36,474 nt of DNA from an uncultured Collinsella sp. (GCA_959600835.1 CAUGNQ010000019.1:1-36474); one strand, 5' to 3'; counted from the first letter of the stretch, positions 7,722 to 16,892 are shown. The notes: generated by a model from the letters alone, not told the origin. A program made the numbers and translations.

Positions 7722-8552
7722 CTATCGCTGGTCGATTTCACCGGGTTCAACCATTATTTCTAGCGTGTGTAAATATTCATCTTGATTGTCAGATATGTAT
7801 TCGCTTACATACCAGAATTCTAGAAGAGGCCCTGCGGCAATGAGATGATTCTGGTCCATGAATTCATTCATTTCCCTCCATATTGTCGGCGTTATTTCTG
7901 CAGGTCCGGTGGTTGTCCTGCAAAGATAGTCGCCTTCTGGGAAAATCTCGTACCCTTTATCGTCGATTGATCCGAGTGAAAGCAGCGTCTTCTCTGCTAC
8001 CAGGCAACCGTCGGCGCTTCTGCGCGATGGGTCAAGGATGAAGCATGGAACCGTGTGTATCGAATCGATTTCCATCCCGAGTTCTTTCATGCGCTTAATG
8101 GTGGCGTAGGGAATTATGTCGCCGCTTAGCTCATCCTCGCTTACGATGACATATCCTCGGGGTCCCTTATGAACCAACCTCGACTGTTTTTCCTCGCGTG
8201 CTCTTAACGACATGGATATGTTCTGCATGCAATGCTCGATCTTTCGGCGCCGTTGCGATAGTTTTGCTATGGCTGCGTCGATGCTATCAAGTTCGTTGCT
8301 GAACAGTTCAAAGCTCGTTTCGAGTGAATGGTTATCTAGGAAAGATCTGATTTCGCTAAGCGTGTAGTTCATATTGAGCATTGACATGATGATGTTGAGT
8401 CTGCCGAAATCGTCCTTCCTGTATTCACGGTAGGCATTCGCCCCGCGCTTTGGGGCAACTAAACCAATTGCCTCGTAATAGCGAAGAGTGTCTGCGCTTA
8501 CGCCGTAGAGGCCGGCCGTCTGCTTGATATTAAGGGAAAACTCGCGTTCCAT
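7722..8552 (-). CDS. MerR family transcriptional regulator with C-terminal effector-binding domain
   Basis: The 276-residue protein has a MerR winged helix at the N-terminus (SLNIKQTAGLYGVSADTLRYYEAIGLVAPKRGANAYREYRKDDFGRLNIIMSML), a coiled-coil dimer helix (about 75-125, SNELDSIDAAIAKLSQRRRKIEHCMQ) and a C-terminal domain of about 140 residues resembling the GyrI-like small-molecule binding domain of BmrR-type activators. No Cys pattern for metal sensing is evident, so an organic ligand is more likely. The start at 8552 has an AAGGTG site; an upstream start at 8585 would add 11 residues with no conserved features. It diverges from the esterase gene, whose promoter has the 19-bp spacer typical of MerR targets. 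It probably activates esterase and carrier genes when the ligand is present. Confidence 0.88.
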   Translation of the reverse strand: MEREFSLNIKQTAGLYGVSADTLRYYEAIGLVAPKRGANAYREYRKDDFGRLNIIMSMLNMNYTLSEIRSFLDNHSLETSFELFSNELDSIDAAIAKLSQRRRKIEHCMQNISMSLRAREEKQSRLVHKGPRGYVIVSEDELSGDIIPYATIKRMKELGMEIDSIHTVPCFILDPSRRSADGCLVAEKTLLSLGSIDDKGYEIFPEGDYLCRTTTGPAEITPTIWREMNEFMDQNHLIAAGPLLEFWYVSEYISDNQDEYLHTLEIMVEPGEIDQR

Positions 8553-8702
8553 GTCACACCTTCCGACTGCCCTAGGGCCACTCAAAACCTTGGAGCTATT
8601 CTAATGTTTGTTACTCCGTCATTGTCGGGCAAGCGGTCGTTTTGACGAGGTGAACGGTCTTAAGCGCTTGGTATCCAGCTGGTATTCCATCGAAACACGT
8701 CG

Positions 8703-8733
8703 TTGACCTTTGACTTTCTCCAAATTCTAAGAT
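8703..8733 (+). promoter_or_regulatory. MerR-type promoter for the esterase operon (19-bp spacer)
   Basis: TTGACC (8703-8708) and TAAGAT (8728-8733) are separated by 19 bases. This over-long spacer is the known signature of promoters activated by MerR proteins, which twist the DNA. TGACTT (8711-8716) and AAGTCA (8740-8745) form a possible dyad around the -10 region. Confidence 0.65.
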
Positions 8734-8797
8734 GGTTTCAAGTCAGCTAGCTTAAATCATATCGATCTAGCATCTTAATTGTGAGGAAGGACAAGCA

Positions 8798-10288
8798 ATG
8801 AAGGTCAAGACTAGGACGGGTATAGTTTCGGGCAAGACGCTCGAAAACGGGGTTGAAGCTTTTTTGGGCATTCCCTATGCAAAGCAGCCGGTAGGTGATC
8901 TTCGTTGGCGTGCCCCTGAGCGCCTTGATGATTCCGATGAGGAAATTGAATGCGTGGAATTCGGGCATTCTGCCAGGCAATTTATCGATGAAGTTGAACT
9001 CGCTTCGCTTCATGAGCAAGGGGAGGATTGCCTGAGCCTTAACGTGTGGGTCAGGGGACACGCACGCAAGAACCTTCCTGTCATGGTATATATCCATGGT
9101 GGTGCCTACTTCTCAGGTGGATCTGCCGACCCGCTATATAACGGCTCCAATTTTGCGGCAGCGAAGGATGTCGTTATTGTTTCGATTAACTACCGTCTGA
9201 ACTTGTTTGGGTCGCTGCTGCTCGATTGCCTGCCGGGCGGAGAGGACTACAAAGACGCCGGCTATCTTGCCATTCTTGATCAAATCCGTGCGCTCGAGTG
9301 GGTGCATGAGAATATTTCGGCCTTCGGCGGTGACCCCAATTGTGTCACGCTTTTCGGTGAGTCGGCAGGCTCTTCCAGCCAGGCTCTTCTTTCCATATTG
9401 CCAGAGGCAAATAAGTATTTCCAACGTGCGATTTTGGAGTCCGGCCCTATCCAGCTTTATAAGACCCGCGAGCGCGGCGAGTACTTTGCTCGGGAGTTCG
9501 CCGAAATCATGGGATGCAAAACCGCCCAAGAGCTCTTAGCGAAGTCGGCAGACGAGCTCATTGAGGGCATGCAGGTGTGGTGCGATCGTCATACCTACGA
9601 AGTGTCGCTAATTTTCTCGCCGGTTTGCGACGGGTCTTTTCTTCCCAAGAAGCCGATGAAGGCCTGGGCGGAGGGCGCAGCCAAGGATATCGATATCATG
9701 ATTGGATGTACCGAGGACGAGTTTACTTATTTCCATTTCTATTTCGATGACCTTCCCGGATTCTGGCACGGCCAATTCCCGATTCATTTTGATGATCAGA
9801 TTGATATCGATTACTGGGAGCAAGCATATCGAAAGGCATGGCCTGAGCGCGATTTTGCCGAGAATTACACCAATTTTATGAACTCAACCGGTTTCTTTGT
9901 CGGCACCGACCTTATGGCTGAAGAGCAGTCGGCGTTTAAGCCCGTGTACAACTATTTGTTCCGTTATAAATCTCGTGTCGAGGGAATGGGTTCTTGCCAC
10001 GCAATCGAGGTGCCGTTCGTTTTCAAGAATCTTGATACCGCGAGTGGTCTGATGTTTACGGGTGACAATCCTCCAGCGCATCTCGCGGATGAAATGAACG
10101 ATGCGTGGTTCAGCTTTGCGAAGACGGGCAAACCGTTTGTTGAGGGCAAGGCACCATGGGACCCCTATACCGCTGAGAACCACATTCATATGGTAATTGA
10201 CGAAAACGAGTGGAAGCCGGTGCATTCGCTGCATGCCAAAGAAGATTCGGTGTTCCGTCCTATGTACGAGGTACTACTCAACGATTAG
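8798..10288 (+). CDS. type-B carboxylesterase / lipase family protein
   Basis: The 496-residue protein is a full-length alpha/beta hydrolase of the type-B carboxylesterase family (PnbA-like). It begins VKTRTGIVSGKTLENGVEAFLGIPYAKQPVGDLRWRAPE, has the oxyanion-hole motif YIHGGAYFSGGS, the nucleophile elbow FGESAGSSS, a GCTEDEF segment supplying the acid, and a late GSCHAIEVPFVF with the catalytic His. No signal peptide is seen, so it acts in the cytoplasm. Such enzymes split carboxylic esters, including plant and drug esters in gut bacteria. The start has a GAGGAAGG site. It is first in a probable unit with two MFS carriers and lies opposite the MerR regulator, so the carriers may import the ester or export a product. 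The substrate cannot be told from sequence. Confidence 0.9.
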   Translation: MKVKTRTGIVSGKTLENGVEAFLGIPYAKQPVGDLRWRAPERLDDSDEEIECVEFGHSARQFIDEVELASLHEQGEDCLSLNVWVRGHARKNLPVMVYIHGGAYFSGGSADPLYNGSNFAAAKDVVIVSINYRLNLFGSLLLDCLPGGEDYKDAGYLAILDQIRALEWVHENISAFGGDPNCVTLFGESAGSSSQALLSILPEANKYFQRAILESGPIQLYKTRERGEYFAREFAEIMGCKTAQELLAKSADELIEGMQVWCDRHTYEVSLIFSPVCDGSFLPKKPMKAWAEGAAKDIDIMIGCTEDEFTYFHFYFDDLPGFWHGQFPIHFDDQIDIDYWEQAYRKAWPERDFAENYTNFMNSTGFFVGTDLMAEEQSAFKPVYNYLFRYKSRVEGMGSCHAIEVPFVFKNLDTASGLMFTGDNPPAHLADEMNDAWFSFAKTGKPFVEGKAPWDPYTAENHIHMVIDENEWKPVHSLHAKEDSVFRPMYEVLLND

Positions 10289-10365
10289 TGAAAGAAGCCG
10301 CAATGGAGTGGGCTAATTAGCCCCATTGAATTCAGCTTGAACTATCCCTGCGTAAGGAGAAAGAA

Positions 10366-11583
10366 ATGGCTCAAGAAGAAAAGCTATCGGGTTATCGGTG
10401 GATGATCTTATTCGTAGTTTGCCTCATTTGCTTCATGGCAAACTTCATGCAATATCAGGTTTCAGCATGGGGTGTCGTCGTGATGACGACTCTCGGCATC
10501 GATGCCGGTGGGCTTACCAATCTCATGTTGATGCCGATGCTCACCGCTGTGTTTTTGTCGATTCCTGCAGGATCTCTTGCTGATCGCTACGGCGTTAAGC
10601 TTGTCGTGTCAATTGGCATGGTGCTTTCTGCTGTAGGCGGCTTTCTGCGTTATTTCATGATTAATGACTTTACCGTGCAGATCGTTTCGATGTTTATGAT
10701 CGGCTTTGGCATTGCGGCGCTCAATGCCAATCTGGCAAAGGTGCTGGGTTCCTGGTTTAAACAGCAGACCTCCCTTGCCGTGGGAGTTTTCTATGCTGCT
10801 TCATGTGTGTCCATCGTGATAGCCCAGGCATTCAGCACTTATTTTCCTACGCTTGACGTGTCTTATCTGGTCGCTGCTATTGCCGAAGCTGTAACTGCTG
10901 CGCTGTGGATCTTCTTTATGAGGAACGTCCCGGAGGGCGAGCCCATGCCCGAGCCCGAGCCGGTTATGAAGTACATTAAGATTGCCGCTAAGTCGCGCGG
11001 CGTTTGGTGCATTGCCTTGGCTTATGGTCTTACCCTCGCTTCAACCACGGCATATTGCGCAATTCTGCCGTCTGCGCTTGAGCTCGTTCGCGGCGTTGAT
11101 ACTGCCACCGCTGGATCTATGGCAGCAATTATTACAGTTGGTAGCTTCTTTGCTTGTTTTGCGGGACCGGCTGCCGTCCTCAAGCTCGGTAAGAATAAAC
11201 CGTTTCTCATTGTAACCACGGTGATTGCCGCCGTTGTAATGGTTGCAAACTGGTTTTTGCCGCTTGGCACTGTCATGTGGGTTGCTCTCGTCCTCAATGG
11301 TTTTATGACCGCTCTTTCTGGCCCCATTATTCAGGCAATGACTCCTGATCTTCCTGAGATTGGCGCGAAATATGCCGGTAGCGCTGGTGGAATAATCGGT
11401 ACTGTCGGCCTTCTCTGCTCCTATTTTGTTCCCGTTATTGTTTCGTCTATTTCTGGTGACAATTGGACGTTGAACTTTACGATCGAATCGATTCTTTTCC
11501 TTGCGAGCGTTTTGCCTATTGCGATGTTGCCCGAGACTGGTGCGGCGGCAAAAGCCGAGATGCCTGAGACTTCTGAATTATAA
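10366..11583 (+). CDS. MFS transporter (first of a tandem pair)
   Basis: The 405-residue protein has about 12 membrane helices and the MFS loop motif GSLADRYGVK after helix 2 (GxLxDRxGxK). The N-terminus SGYRWMILFVVCLICFMANFMQYQVSAWGVV and the AGSAGGIIGTVGLLCSYFVPVIV segment near the end are shared with the next carrier at 11660, so the two are paralogues. A strong AAGGAG site precedes the ATG, 77 bases after the esterase stop with no terminator between, which supports co-transcription. Substrate unknown; import of an esterase substrate or efflux of its product is inferred from position only. Confidence 0.85.
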   Translation: MAQEEKLSGYRWMILFVVCLICFMANFMQYQVSAWGVVVMTTLGIDAGGLTNLMLMPMLTAVFLSIPAGSLADRYGVKLVVSIGMVLSAVGGFLRYFMINDFTVQIVSMFMIGFGIAALNANLAKVLGSWFKQQTSLAVGVFYAASCVSIVIAQAFSTYFPTLDVSYLVAAIAEAVTAALWIFFMRNVPEGEPMPEPEPVMKYIKIAAKSRGVWCIALAYGLTLASTTAYCAILPSALELVRGVDTATAGSMAAIITVGSFFACFAGPAAVLKLGKNKPFLIVTTVIAAVVMVANWFLPLGTVMWVALVLNGFMTALSGPIIQAMTPDLPEIGAKYAGSAGGIIGTVGLLCSYFVPVIVSSISGDNWTLNFTIESILFLASVLPIAMLPETGAAAKAEMPETSEL

Positions 11584-11600
11584 TTAATCGGTGTTTTGCC

Positions 11601-11642
11601 TGGTCGCGACCTCCAGTTGATATGGGGGTCGCGACCATTTTT
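11601..11642 (+). terminator. terminator between the two MFS genes
   Basis: An 11-bp perfect stem (TGGTCGCGACC with GGTCGCGACCA), extendable by three pairs, is followed by TTTTT. The second carrier is therefore expected to be expressed less, or only by read-through. Confidence 0.85.
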
Positions 11643-11659
11643 AATGTGAGGTTGGTGCA

Positions 11660-12880
11660 ATGGATGGTGAAGCGTGCGAAGTTGCGCACAAAGTTGAGCA
11701 AAAGCGGGCTTCGAGTGGTTACCGCTGGTTAATATTGCTGTTGACGTGTGGTCTCTGTTTTTTGGGCAACTTCATGCAGTATCAGGTCGCTGCCTATGCT
11801 ACGGTCATAATGCCTCAGATGAATATCGACCCTGTCGGATTCTCATCTCTCTTTCTGGCGCCAATGCTTGCGGCGGTTTTCTTTAGTCTCCCGTTCGGAT
11901 CACTTGGAGATAGGCTTGGGCCCAAAGTAGTGATACTTGGCGGGTTCTGTGTTTCTTTAGTCGGCGGCGCTATCAGAATTTTCACCCTATCGAACTATCC
12001 TGCTCAACTTGTCTCGATGTTTTGCATCGGCGTGGGGATGGCGGCATTGACTGCCAATAATGCAAAGACGCTTGGACTTTGGTTTGCAGATAAGACGGAT
12101 GTTGCGATGGGCATTTACTATGCGGCGACTTGCTTTGGCATTGCGGCGGCGCAAGCGTCATCGGCGTTTATGTCTTCCGTGCTAATGGGCTATACAGTTG
12201 CAGAAGCGTTGTTGGTCGTTCTGACTATCTTCTGGGGTTTATTTGGTAAGAACGTACAGCATGACTCACTTATTCCTGATGGCGTTGAGCACGACCAAGC
12301 CCTTCTGACTGCTTTTCGTTCGCGTAACGTTTGGCTTTGCGCGATTTGCGCCGCTTTCTCACTTGCCGCCACGACCGCCTTTTCCGGTGTGCTACCTCAG
12401 GCTCTTGAGCTTGTGCGAGGCACCGATGCTTCGACGGCCGGCGAAATGGCGGCGCTGACAACCGCTGCTGGGATTATCGGCTGCTTGATTGCTCCGATGC
12501 TTTACGGTAAATGCCGCCTTGCGCGACCGTATCTTGTGATTGTCGGGCTTCTTGGCTCTATTTCAATTGCAGTTGCGTGGTTTGCCTCGGGCTTGAAGTC
12601 CATGGGGGTATTGCTTGCAGTGTGCGGCATCGTTACGAGCATGATGGGTCCAGTTGTTCAAGCTCTGCCAGTTTCATTTGTTGAAATCGGCACTCGTTAT
12701 GCTGGCAGCGCTGGCGGCATTATGGCCGAAGTTAGCCTTTTGGGCTCTTATATGCTTCCTATTGGGATTGCGGCTATTTCCGGTTCAGATTACGACAAAC
12801 AAATGATGCTTATTACTCTGCTTTACGGTCTATCCGTCCTTCCGGTGTTGATCGTTCCCGAGGTCAAACACTTTAAATAG
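11660..12880 (+). CDS. MFS transporter (second of a tandem pair)
   Basis: The 406-residue 12-helix carrier parallels its upstream neighbour through most of its length: SGYRWLILLLTCGLCFLGNFMQYQVAAYATV, loop motif GSLGDRLGPK, the central RSRNVWLCAICAAFSLAATTAFSGVLPQALELVRG, and RYAGSAGGIMAEVSLLGSYMLPI. It arose by tandem duplication of the same carrier type. The ribosome site (GTGAGGT) is weaker than that of the first gene and a terminator lies between them. Codon use is more A/T-rich at third positions than in the flanking housekeeping genes, like the rest of the 7722-12880 block. Substrate unknown. Confidence 0.85.
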   Translation: MDGEACEVAHKVEQKRASSGYRWLILLLTCGLCFLGNFMQYQVAAYATVIMPQMNIDPVGFSSLFLAPMLAAVFFSLPFGSLGDRLGPKVVILGGFCVSLVGGAIRIFTLSNYPAQLVSMFCIGVGMAALTANNAKTLGLWFADKTDVAMGIYYAATCFGIAAAQASSAFMSSVLMGYTVAEALLVVLTIFWGLFGKNVQHDSLIPDGVEHDQALLTAFRSRNVWLCAICAAFSLAATTAFSGVLPQALELVRGTDASTAGEMAALTTAAGIIGCLIAPMLYGKCRLARPYLVIVGLLGSISIAVAWFASGLKSMGVLLAVCGIVTSMMGPVVQALPVSFVEIGTRYAGSAGGIMAEVSLLGSYMLPIGIAAISGSDYDKQMMLITLLYGLSVLPVLIVPEVKHFK

Positions 12881-13034
12881 GCGCGAGCATATGGATGGAT
12901 AAAGCCCTCTGGCCATTGCGATTGCCGAGGAATGGATTTCGCTCAATTCGGATCTTTGAAGTGGGCTAAACTGTCTTGGTGTTTCACTGAACAACGCCAC
13001 CTTCTGTTGCGTTGTCGTTAGAAAGGAACCAGCC

Positions 13035-13370
13035 ATGTGTGATTGCATCTTCTGTAAAATCGCCAACCACGAGATCCCCTCGACTGTTGTCTACGAGGAC
13101 GACCAGGTCATCGCGTTCGATGACCTCAATCCCCAGGCACCGGTTCATACGCTCGTGATCCCCAAGAAGCACTACAGCGACATCGCTGATAACGTGCCTG
13201 CCGAGACCATGGGCGCCATGGCCCATGCCATCCAGGAGGTCGCTAAGGCCAAGGGCCTGGAGGACGGTTTCCGCGTCATCTCCAACAAGGGCGTCAACGC
13301 CGGCCAGACCGTCATGCACTTCCACATGCACGTTCTCGGTGGCAAGAACCTGGGCGAGAACCTCATCTGA
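13035..13370 (+). CDS. hinT: HIT family nucleoside phosphoramidase (HinT-like)
   Basis: The 111-residue protein is a complete histidine-triad protein. The signature HFHMHVLGG (His95, His97, His99) lies near the C-terminus, with CDCIFCKIANHEIPSTVVYEDD at the start and IPKKHY in the middle. HinT enzymes hydrolyse adenosine 5'-phosphoramidates and acyl-adenylates in the cytoplasm. The Cys residues at the start (CxCxxC) resemble the zinc site of some HIT proteins. AGAAAGGAACC precedes the ATG. The LysR gene follows 41 bases later, but the two are not obviously linked in function. Confidence 0.93.
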   Translation: MCDCIFCKIANHEIPSTVVYEDDQVIAFDDLNPQAPVHTLVIPKKHYSDIADNVPAETMGAMAHAIQEVAKAKGLEDGFRVISNKGVNAGQTVMHFHMHVLGGKNLGENLI

Positions 13371-13411
13371 GGGCGCGTAGGCCGTCGACTTGGCTGCCTT
13401 TGGAGTAATCT

Positions 13412-14308
13412 ATGCAGCTTTCTCAACTCGAATACCTTCAAGCTGTAGCGAACTATGGCGGCGTGCGCAAAGCAGCTCGCGCCGTTCACGTGAGTCCGCA
13501 GGCCGTTTCGTCGGCAATTAAAAAGTTGGAATCTGAGTATCAGATTGTTTTGCTCGACCGATCGGCGGGGGAGGCTGTTTTGTCTCCGGCGGGCAGAGAA
13601 TTTGCGCGTCGTGCACGCGTGATCCTGGCGCAAGTCGACGATCTCAAAAAGTACGCTCAATCGGGGAACGGCGGCGTTTCGCCCGACGGCCATTTCCGTC
13701 TTTACGCCCCCTGTCTTCACGGGCGGGGGCGCCTTTTTTCCGAAAATTGGTACGACTCGTTTGAAAGCTCGCACCCTCAGATTCATCTTGATGTGTGGCA
13801 TCAGCCAACGGCAACATGCTTTGAATCACTTAAACTTGGAATTTCGGACGCGGCTATCTCGTTTGAGGAACCACGGGACAGCGTCCTTTCTTCAAAATAT
13901 ATGGGTGAAAAGGAGCTCAGGGTTCTTTCATGTCCAGCTGGTCATCAATCTGTTGACGCTATGACCATTCGTGAGTTACTGGGCGGCAGGCTCGCTGTTC
14001 CCATTAATTTGTCACCCTGTCTCAATGCAATCAATCAATGTCCCGAAGCTCAGCTGGTTAATTTCCGCTTTCGCGATGTCGAATACGGAAACAGGGCTCA
14101 GGCTGAGTTTCTTCAAGCCGGGGGATTGATATTGAGTTTGTCCGGGTCCTCTCTCGCATCGGATGGATCAGAAGTGAGTGAGTGCTCCATTGAAGGCTCG
14201 CGTGATGTAACCTTGCCTATCTACTTTTGCTATCGGCAAAATTCCTGGACTGATCGACACCAGACGGTTTTTCTGCACCTATTGCGTCATCTTGCTTCGC
14301 GAAATTAA
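13412..14308 (+). CDS. LysR family transcriptional regulator
   Basis: The 298-residue protein opens with a LysR winged helix-turn-helix (QLSQLEYLQAVANYGGVRKAARAVHVSPQAVSSAIKKLESEYQIVLLDR), followed by the linker helix and a substrate-binding-like effector domain (about 95-290). GGAG lies eight bases before the ATG. It precedes an MFS gene on the same strand, so it may control that carrier; LysR regulators often act on adjacent genes. The effector is unknown. The effector domain is more A/T-rich in codon choice than the neighbouring hinT, which suggests a different history. Confidence 0.88.
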   Translation: MQLSQLEYLQAVANYGGVRKAARAVHVSPQAVSSAIKKLESEYQIVLLDRSAGEAVLSPAGREFARRARVILAQVDDLKKYAQSGNGGVSPDGHFRLYAPCLHGRGRLFSENWYDSFESSHPQIHLDVWHQPTATCFESLKLGISDAAISFEEPRDSVLSSKYMGEKELRVLSCPAGHQSVDAMTIRELLGGRLAVPINLSPCLNAINQCPEAQLVNFRFRDVEYGNRAQAEFLQAGGLILSLSGSSLASDGSEVSECSIEGSRDVTLPIYFCYRQNSWTDRHQTVFLHLLRHLASRN

Positions 14309-14421
14309 TTGGCTTCGAGACGTCAAGTGATTATTGACGCCTTGCAACACATAGCTGACAGCTTTGCCCTCATGCTTTTCCAAGATTCCGATTTAGATTG
14401 CTGACTCTTGGAGGGCGGAGC

Positions 14422-15582
14422 ATGAAAAACCGTACGGTTTTGCTTTATATGACGTTCGTTTTTCTGTCGAACTTCAGCACCACTTTGTATTTTCTGACGG
14501 TTTACCTTGAATTCGTCGGATTCTCGATGGTGGCGATTTCTAGCATGATGATTGCATATCAAGTGAGCAAGTTCATCCTTGAAGTTCCTACTGGCTATAT
14601 TGCTGATAGGTTTGGACGAAAGACAAGCGGTCTCGTTGGCGTCGTGGGGATGCTTGGATACTACGCCGCCCTGCTTCTCGTCCGTTCTCCTCTGCTTTTA
14701 ATCGGTGCGTTCGCTCTCAAAGGTTTTGCCGTTGCATGTCTGAGCGGATCCATAGAAGCGATTTACATTGACAGCGTCTCTCAGGACCAGCTCGTAAGAC
14801 TTAATGTCGTTGAGCGATTTGTTTTCTATGCCTCTTATGCCCTCTCCGCTTGTGTGGGCGGTTTCATTTCGTCCGCTGGCGCGTATCTCATTGGGCTTTC
14901 GGTCGATATCATCGTCATGGTGTTGACGTTGGTTGTCGTTGTCTGCATTCCTGAGATGCGAAGAGGGGGCACTGCGGGGACACCTGAGCGTGGAATGAGC
15001 CCGAAGATGATCGGTGCCGCTATTGCGGGTAATGGCATTCTTCGTTCAGCGTTCATCATGGACTGTTCTCAGGCATTTGCTTTTGTCGCCCTGGAAGACT
15101 TTTTCTCACTGCTGCTTGCGGGTCGCGGAATGAATGCCGTCGCTTCGGGTGTGACCATTGCGGTCCAGCTCCTTGCCTCGGCCTCCATGGGGCTTATTGT
15201 GCCCAGTGTGATTGCTCATGTCGACAAGAGCCGTTTTGCGCGTATTTGCGGCATCATTCGCTTAGTATTGACAGCTTTGTTTTTGATTCCCCTTACTCCG
15301 GCTAATTTGCTGCCCGTGTTCTATGTGCTGCAGACGGTTGCGTACTCGTTATTTGCTCCAATCAAATACTCAGTTTTCCAAAATGCTTCCGATTCATCAA
15401 TGCGCTGTTCACTGATTTCGGTTCAAAGCCAGATGGTGGCGGTGGGTGCTGTTCTTTTCTATCTGCTCAACGCTGTGCTGAGTAGCGTTGCGGGCATTCG
15501 AGTCGTATTGCTTGTTGCGCTCGGGATTTCTTCCCTGGTGTATGTCCCCGCGCTATTTCGTCTTACAAGTCAAAGGCCATGA
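14422..15582 (+). CDS. MFS transporter
   Basis: The 386-residue protein has about 12 hydrophobic helices and the MFS motif GYIADRFGRK after helix 2. It is not closely similar to the tandem carriers at 10366 and 11660; it looks more like drug-efflux or YxlH-type carriers (TVLLYMTFVFLSNFSTTLYFLTVYLEFVGFS at the start). The start at 14422 has a strong GGAGGGCGGAGC site, better than the in-frame TTG at 14398. It follows the LysR regulator by 113 bases, suggesting a regulator-carrier pair. Substrate unknown. Confidence 0.82.
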   Translation: MKNRTVLLYMTFVFLSNFSTTLYFLTVYLEFVGFSMVAISSMMIAYQVSKFILEVPTGYIADRFGRKTSGLVGVVGMLGYYAALLLVRSPLLLIGAFALKGFAVACLSGSIEAIYIDSVSQDQLVRLNVVERFVFYASYALSACVGGFISSAGAYLIGLSVDIIVMVLTLVVVVCIPEMRRGGTAGTPERGMSPKMIGAAIAGNGILRSAFIMDCSQAFAFVALEDFFSLLLAGRGMNAVASGVTIAVQLLASASMGLIVPSVIAHVDKSRFARICGIIRLVLTALFLIPLTPANLLPVFYVLQTVAYSLFAPIKYSVFQNASDSSMRCSLISVQSQMVAVGAVLFYLLNAVLSSVAGIRVVLLVALGISSLVYVPALFRLTSQRP

Positions 15583-15615
15583 GTATTTGGGCACCGATAA
15601 CTTATATATCAACGC

Positions 15616-15652
15616 AATAAACCCGAGCGCGAGGGCGTTTGGGTTTATTATT
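15616..15652 (+). terminator. terminator after the MFS gene
   Basis: AATAAACCC (15616-15624) pairs with GGGTTTATT (15641-15649), followed by ATTG. The T run is short, so strength is uncertain. It separates the MFS gene from the acetate kinase gene. Confidence 0.55.
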
Positions 15653-15702
15653 GAAGCGTATGTAACCTGGCGGCGCCACACCGCCTGTTAGTAGGGAGAC
15701 AC

Positions 15703-16881
15703 ATGAACGTTCTGGTCGTCAACGCAGGATCTTCGACCCTTAAGTATCAGGTCATCGATACCAAGTCCCACAAGGTGTCCGCAAAGGGCTCCTGCGAGCG
15801 CGTCTGCTTTACCGGCGGTACCTTCACCCATGCTGCCAACGGCTCCAAGAAGGTGACCGAGAACATCGAGTTCCCCGACCACAAGGTCGCCATCGAGGTC
15901 GTCCTGAAGGACCTCGAGGCCAACGGCGTCAAGATCGAGGGCATCGGCCACCGTATCGTTCAGGGCGGTTGGTACTTTGGCGATTCCTCCCTCGTCGACG
16001 AGGACGTTCTTGCCAAGATCCGCGAGGTTGCCCCGCTCGCTCCGCTGCACAACAACCCCGAGGCCAACGTTATCGAGTACTGCCTGGAGCAGTATCCCGA
16101 TCTGCCCAACGTCACGGTCTACGACACCGCTTTCCACTTCAATATGCCCGAGGTCGCCAAGACCTACGCCCTTCCTAAGGATGTTTGCGACAAGCTGCAC
16201 ATCCGTAAGTACGGCGCTCACGGCACCAGCTACCGTTACATCTCCAAGAAGGTCGCCGAGATGACCAACGGCGAGGCCCGCAAGGTCGTTGTGTGCCACA
16301 TCGGTTCCGGTGCCTCCCTGTGCGCCATCGAGGACGGCAAGTGCATGGACACCACCATGGGCTTGACGCCGCTCGACGGCGTCATGATGGGCACCCGCTG
16401 CGGCTCTATCGACCCGGCTACCGTGTGCTACCTGCAGCGCGAAGGCGGCTACACCTTCGATGAGGTCGACGAGATGATGAACAAGAAGTCCGGCCTTTTG
16501 GCTGTGACCGGTGGCAAGACCAACGACTGCCGCAACGTCGAGGAGCTCGCCGCCGCTGGCGACCCCGAGGCTCAGCTCGCCTTTGACATGTTCGTCTACA
16601 AGATTGCCGCCAAGGCCGCCGAGATGGCCACCTCCATGTGCGGCATGGACACCCTGGTCTTTACCGCCGGCATCGGCGAGCACGCTCCGGCCGTTCGCGC
16701 TGGCGTGGCCGACCGTCTGGCCTTTATGGGCGTCAAGATGGACCATGCCCGCAACGCCCTGCGCGGTGACGGCGCTTGGTGCCTGTCCGCCAAGGATTCC
16801 AAGGTTAAGATCTTCGTCATCCCCACGGATGAGGAGTTCATGATCGCTTCCGACGTCGAGCGCATCGTCAGCGGCAAGTAA
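15703..16881 (+). CDS. ackA: acetate kinase, divergent paralogue (altered active-site signatures)
   Basis: This 392-residue protein has the acetate/butyrate kinase fold and most signatures: NAGSSTLKYQ at the start, GHRIVQGG, PLAPLHN, VYDTAFHFNMP, TMGLTPLDGVMMGTRCGSIDP and IPTDEEFMIA. It would convert acetyl phosphate and ADP to acetate and ATP in the cytoplasm. Two well-known signature residues differ. The usual HGTSH motif reads HGTSY (Tyr177), and the usual HLGNGAS motif reads HIGSGAS (Ser202). The second acetate kinase at 17046 keeps His177 and Asn202. This copy nevertheless has the codon use of a highly expressed gene, so it is not decaying and may have changed kinetics or acid specificity. 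It has its own terminator and lies 164 bases upstream of its paralogue. AGGGAGAC precedes the ATG. Confidence 0.88.
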   Translation: MNVLVVNAGSSTLKYQVIDTKSHKVSAKGSCERVCFTGGTFTHAANGSKKVTENIEFPDHKVAIEVVLKDLEANGVKIEGIGHRIVQGGWYFGDSSLVDEDVLAKIREVAPLAPLHNNPEANVIEYCLEQYPDLPNVTVYDTAFHFNMPEVAKTYALPKDVCDKLHIRKYGAHGTSYRYISKKVAEMTNGEARKVVVCHIGSGASLCAIEDGKCMDTTMGLTPLDGVMMGTRCGSIDPATVCYLQREGGYTFDEVDEMMNKKSGLLAVTGGKTNDCRNVEELAAAGDPEAQLAFDMFVYKIAAKAAEMATSMCGMDTLVFTAGIGEHAPAVRAGVADRLAFMGVKMDHARNALRGDGAWCLSAKDSKVKIFVIPTDEEFMIASDVERIVSGK

Positions 16882-16892
16882 TTGCAAGAGGG

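Noticed and set aside
7384..7785. Short frames running through the 7547-7658 palindrome (reading KKAPSQKDYP-like text on both strands)
   Set aside because: The text is the same on both strands because of the inverted repeat; no ribosome site or independent coding signal.
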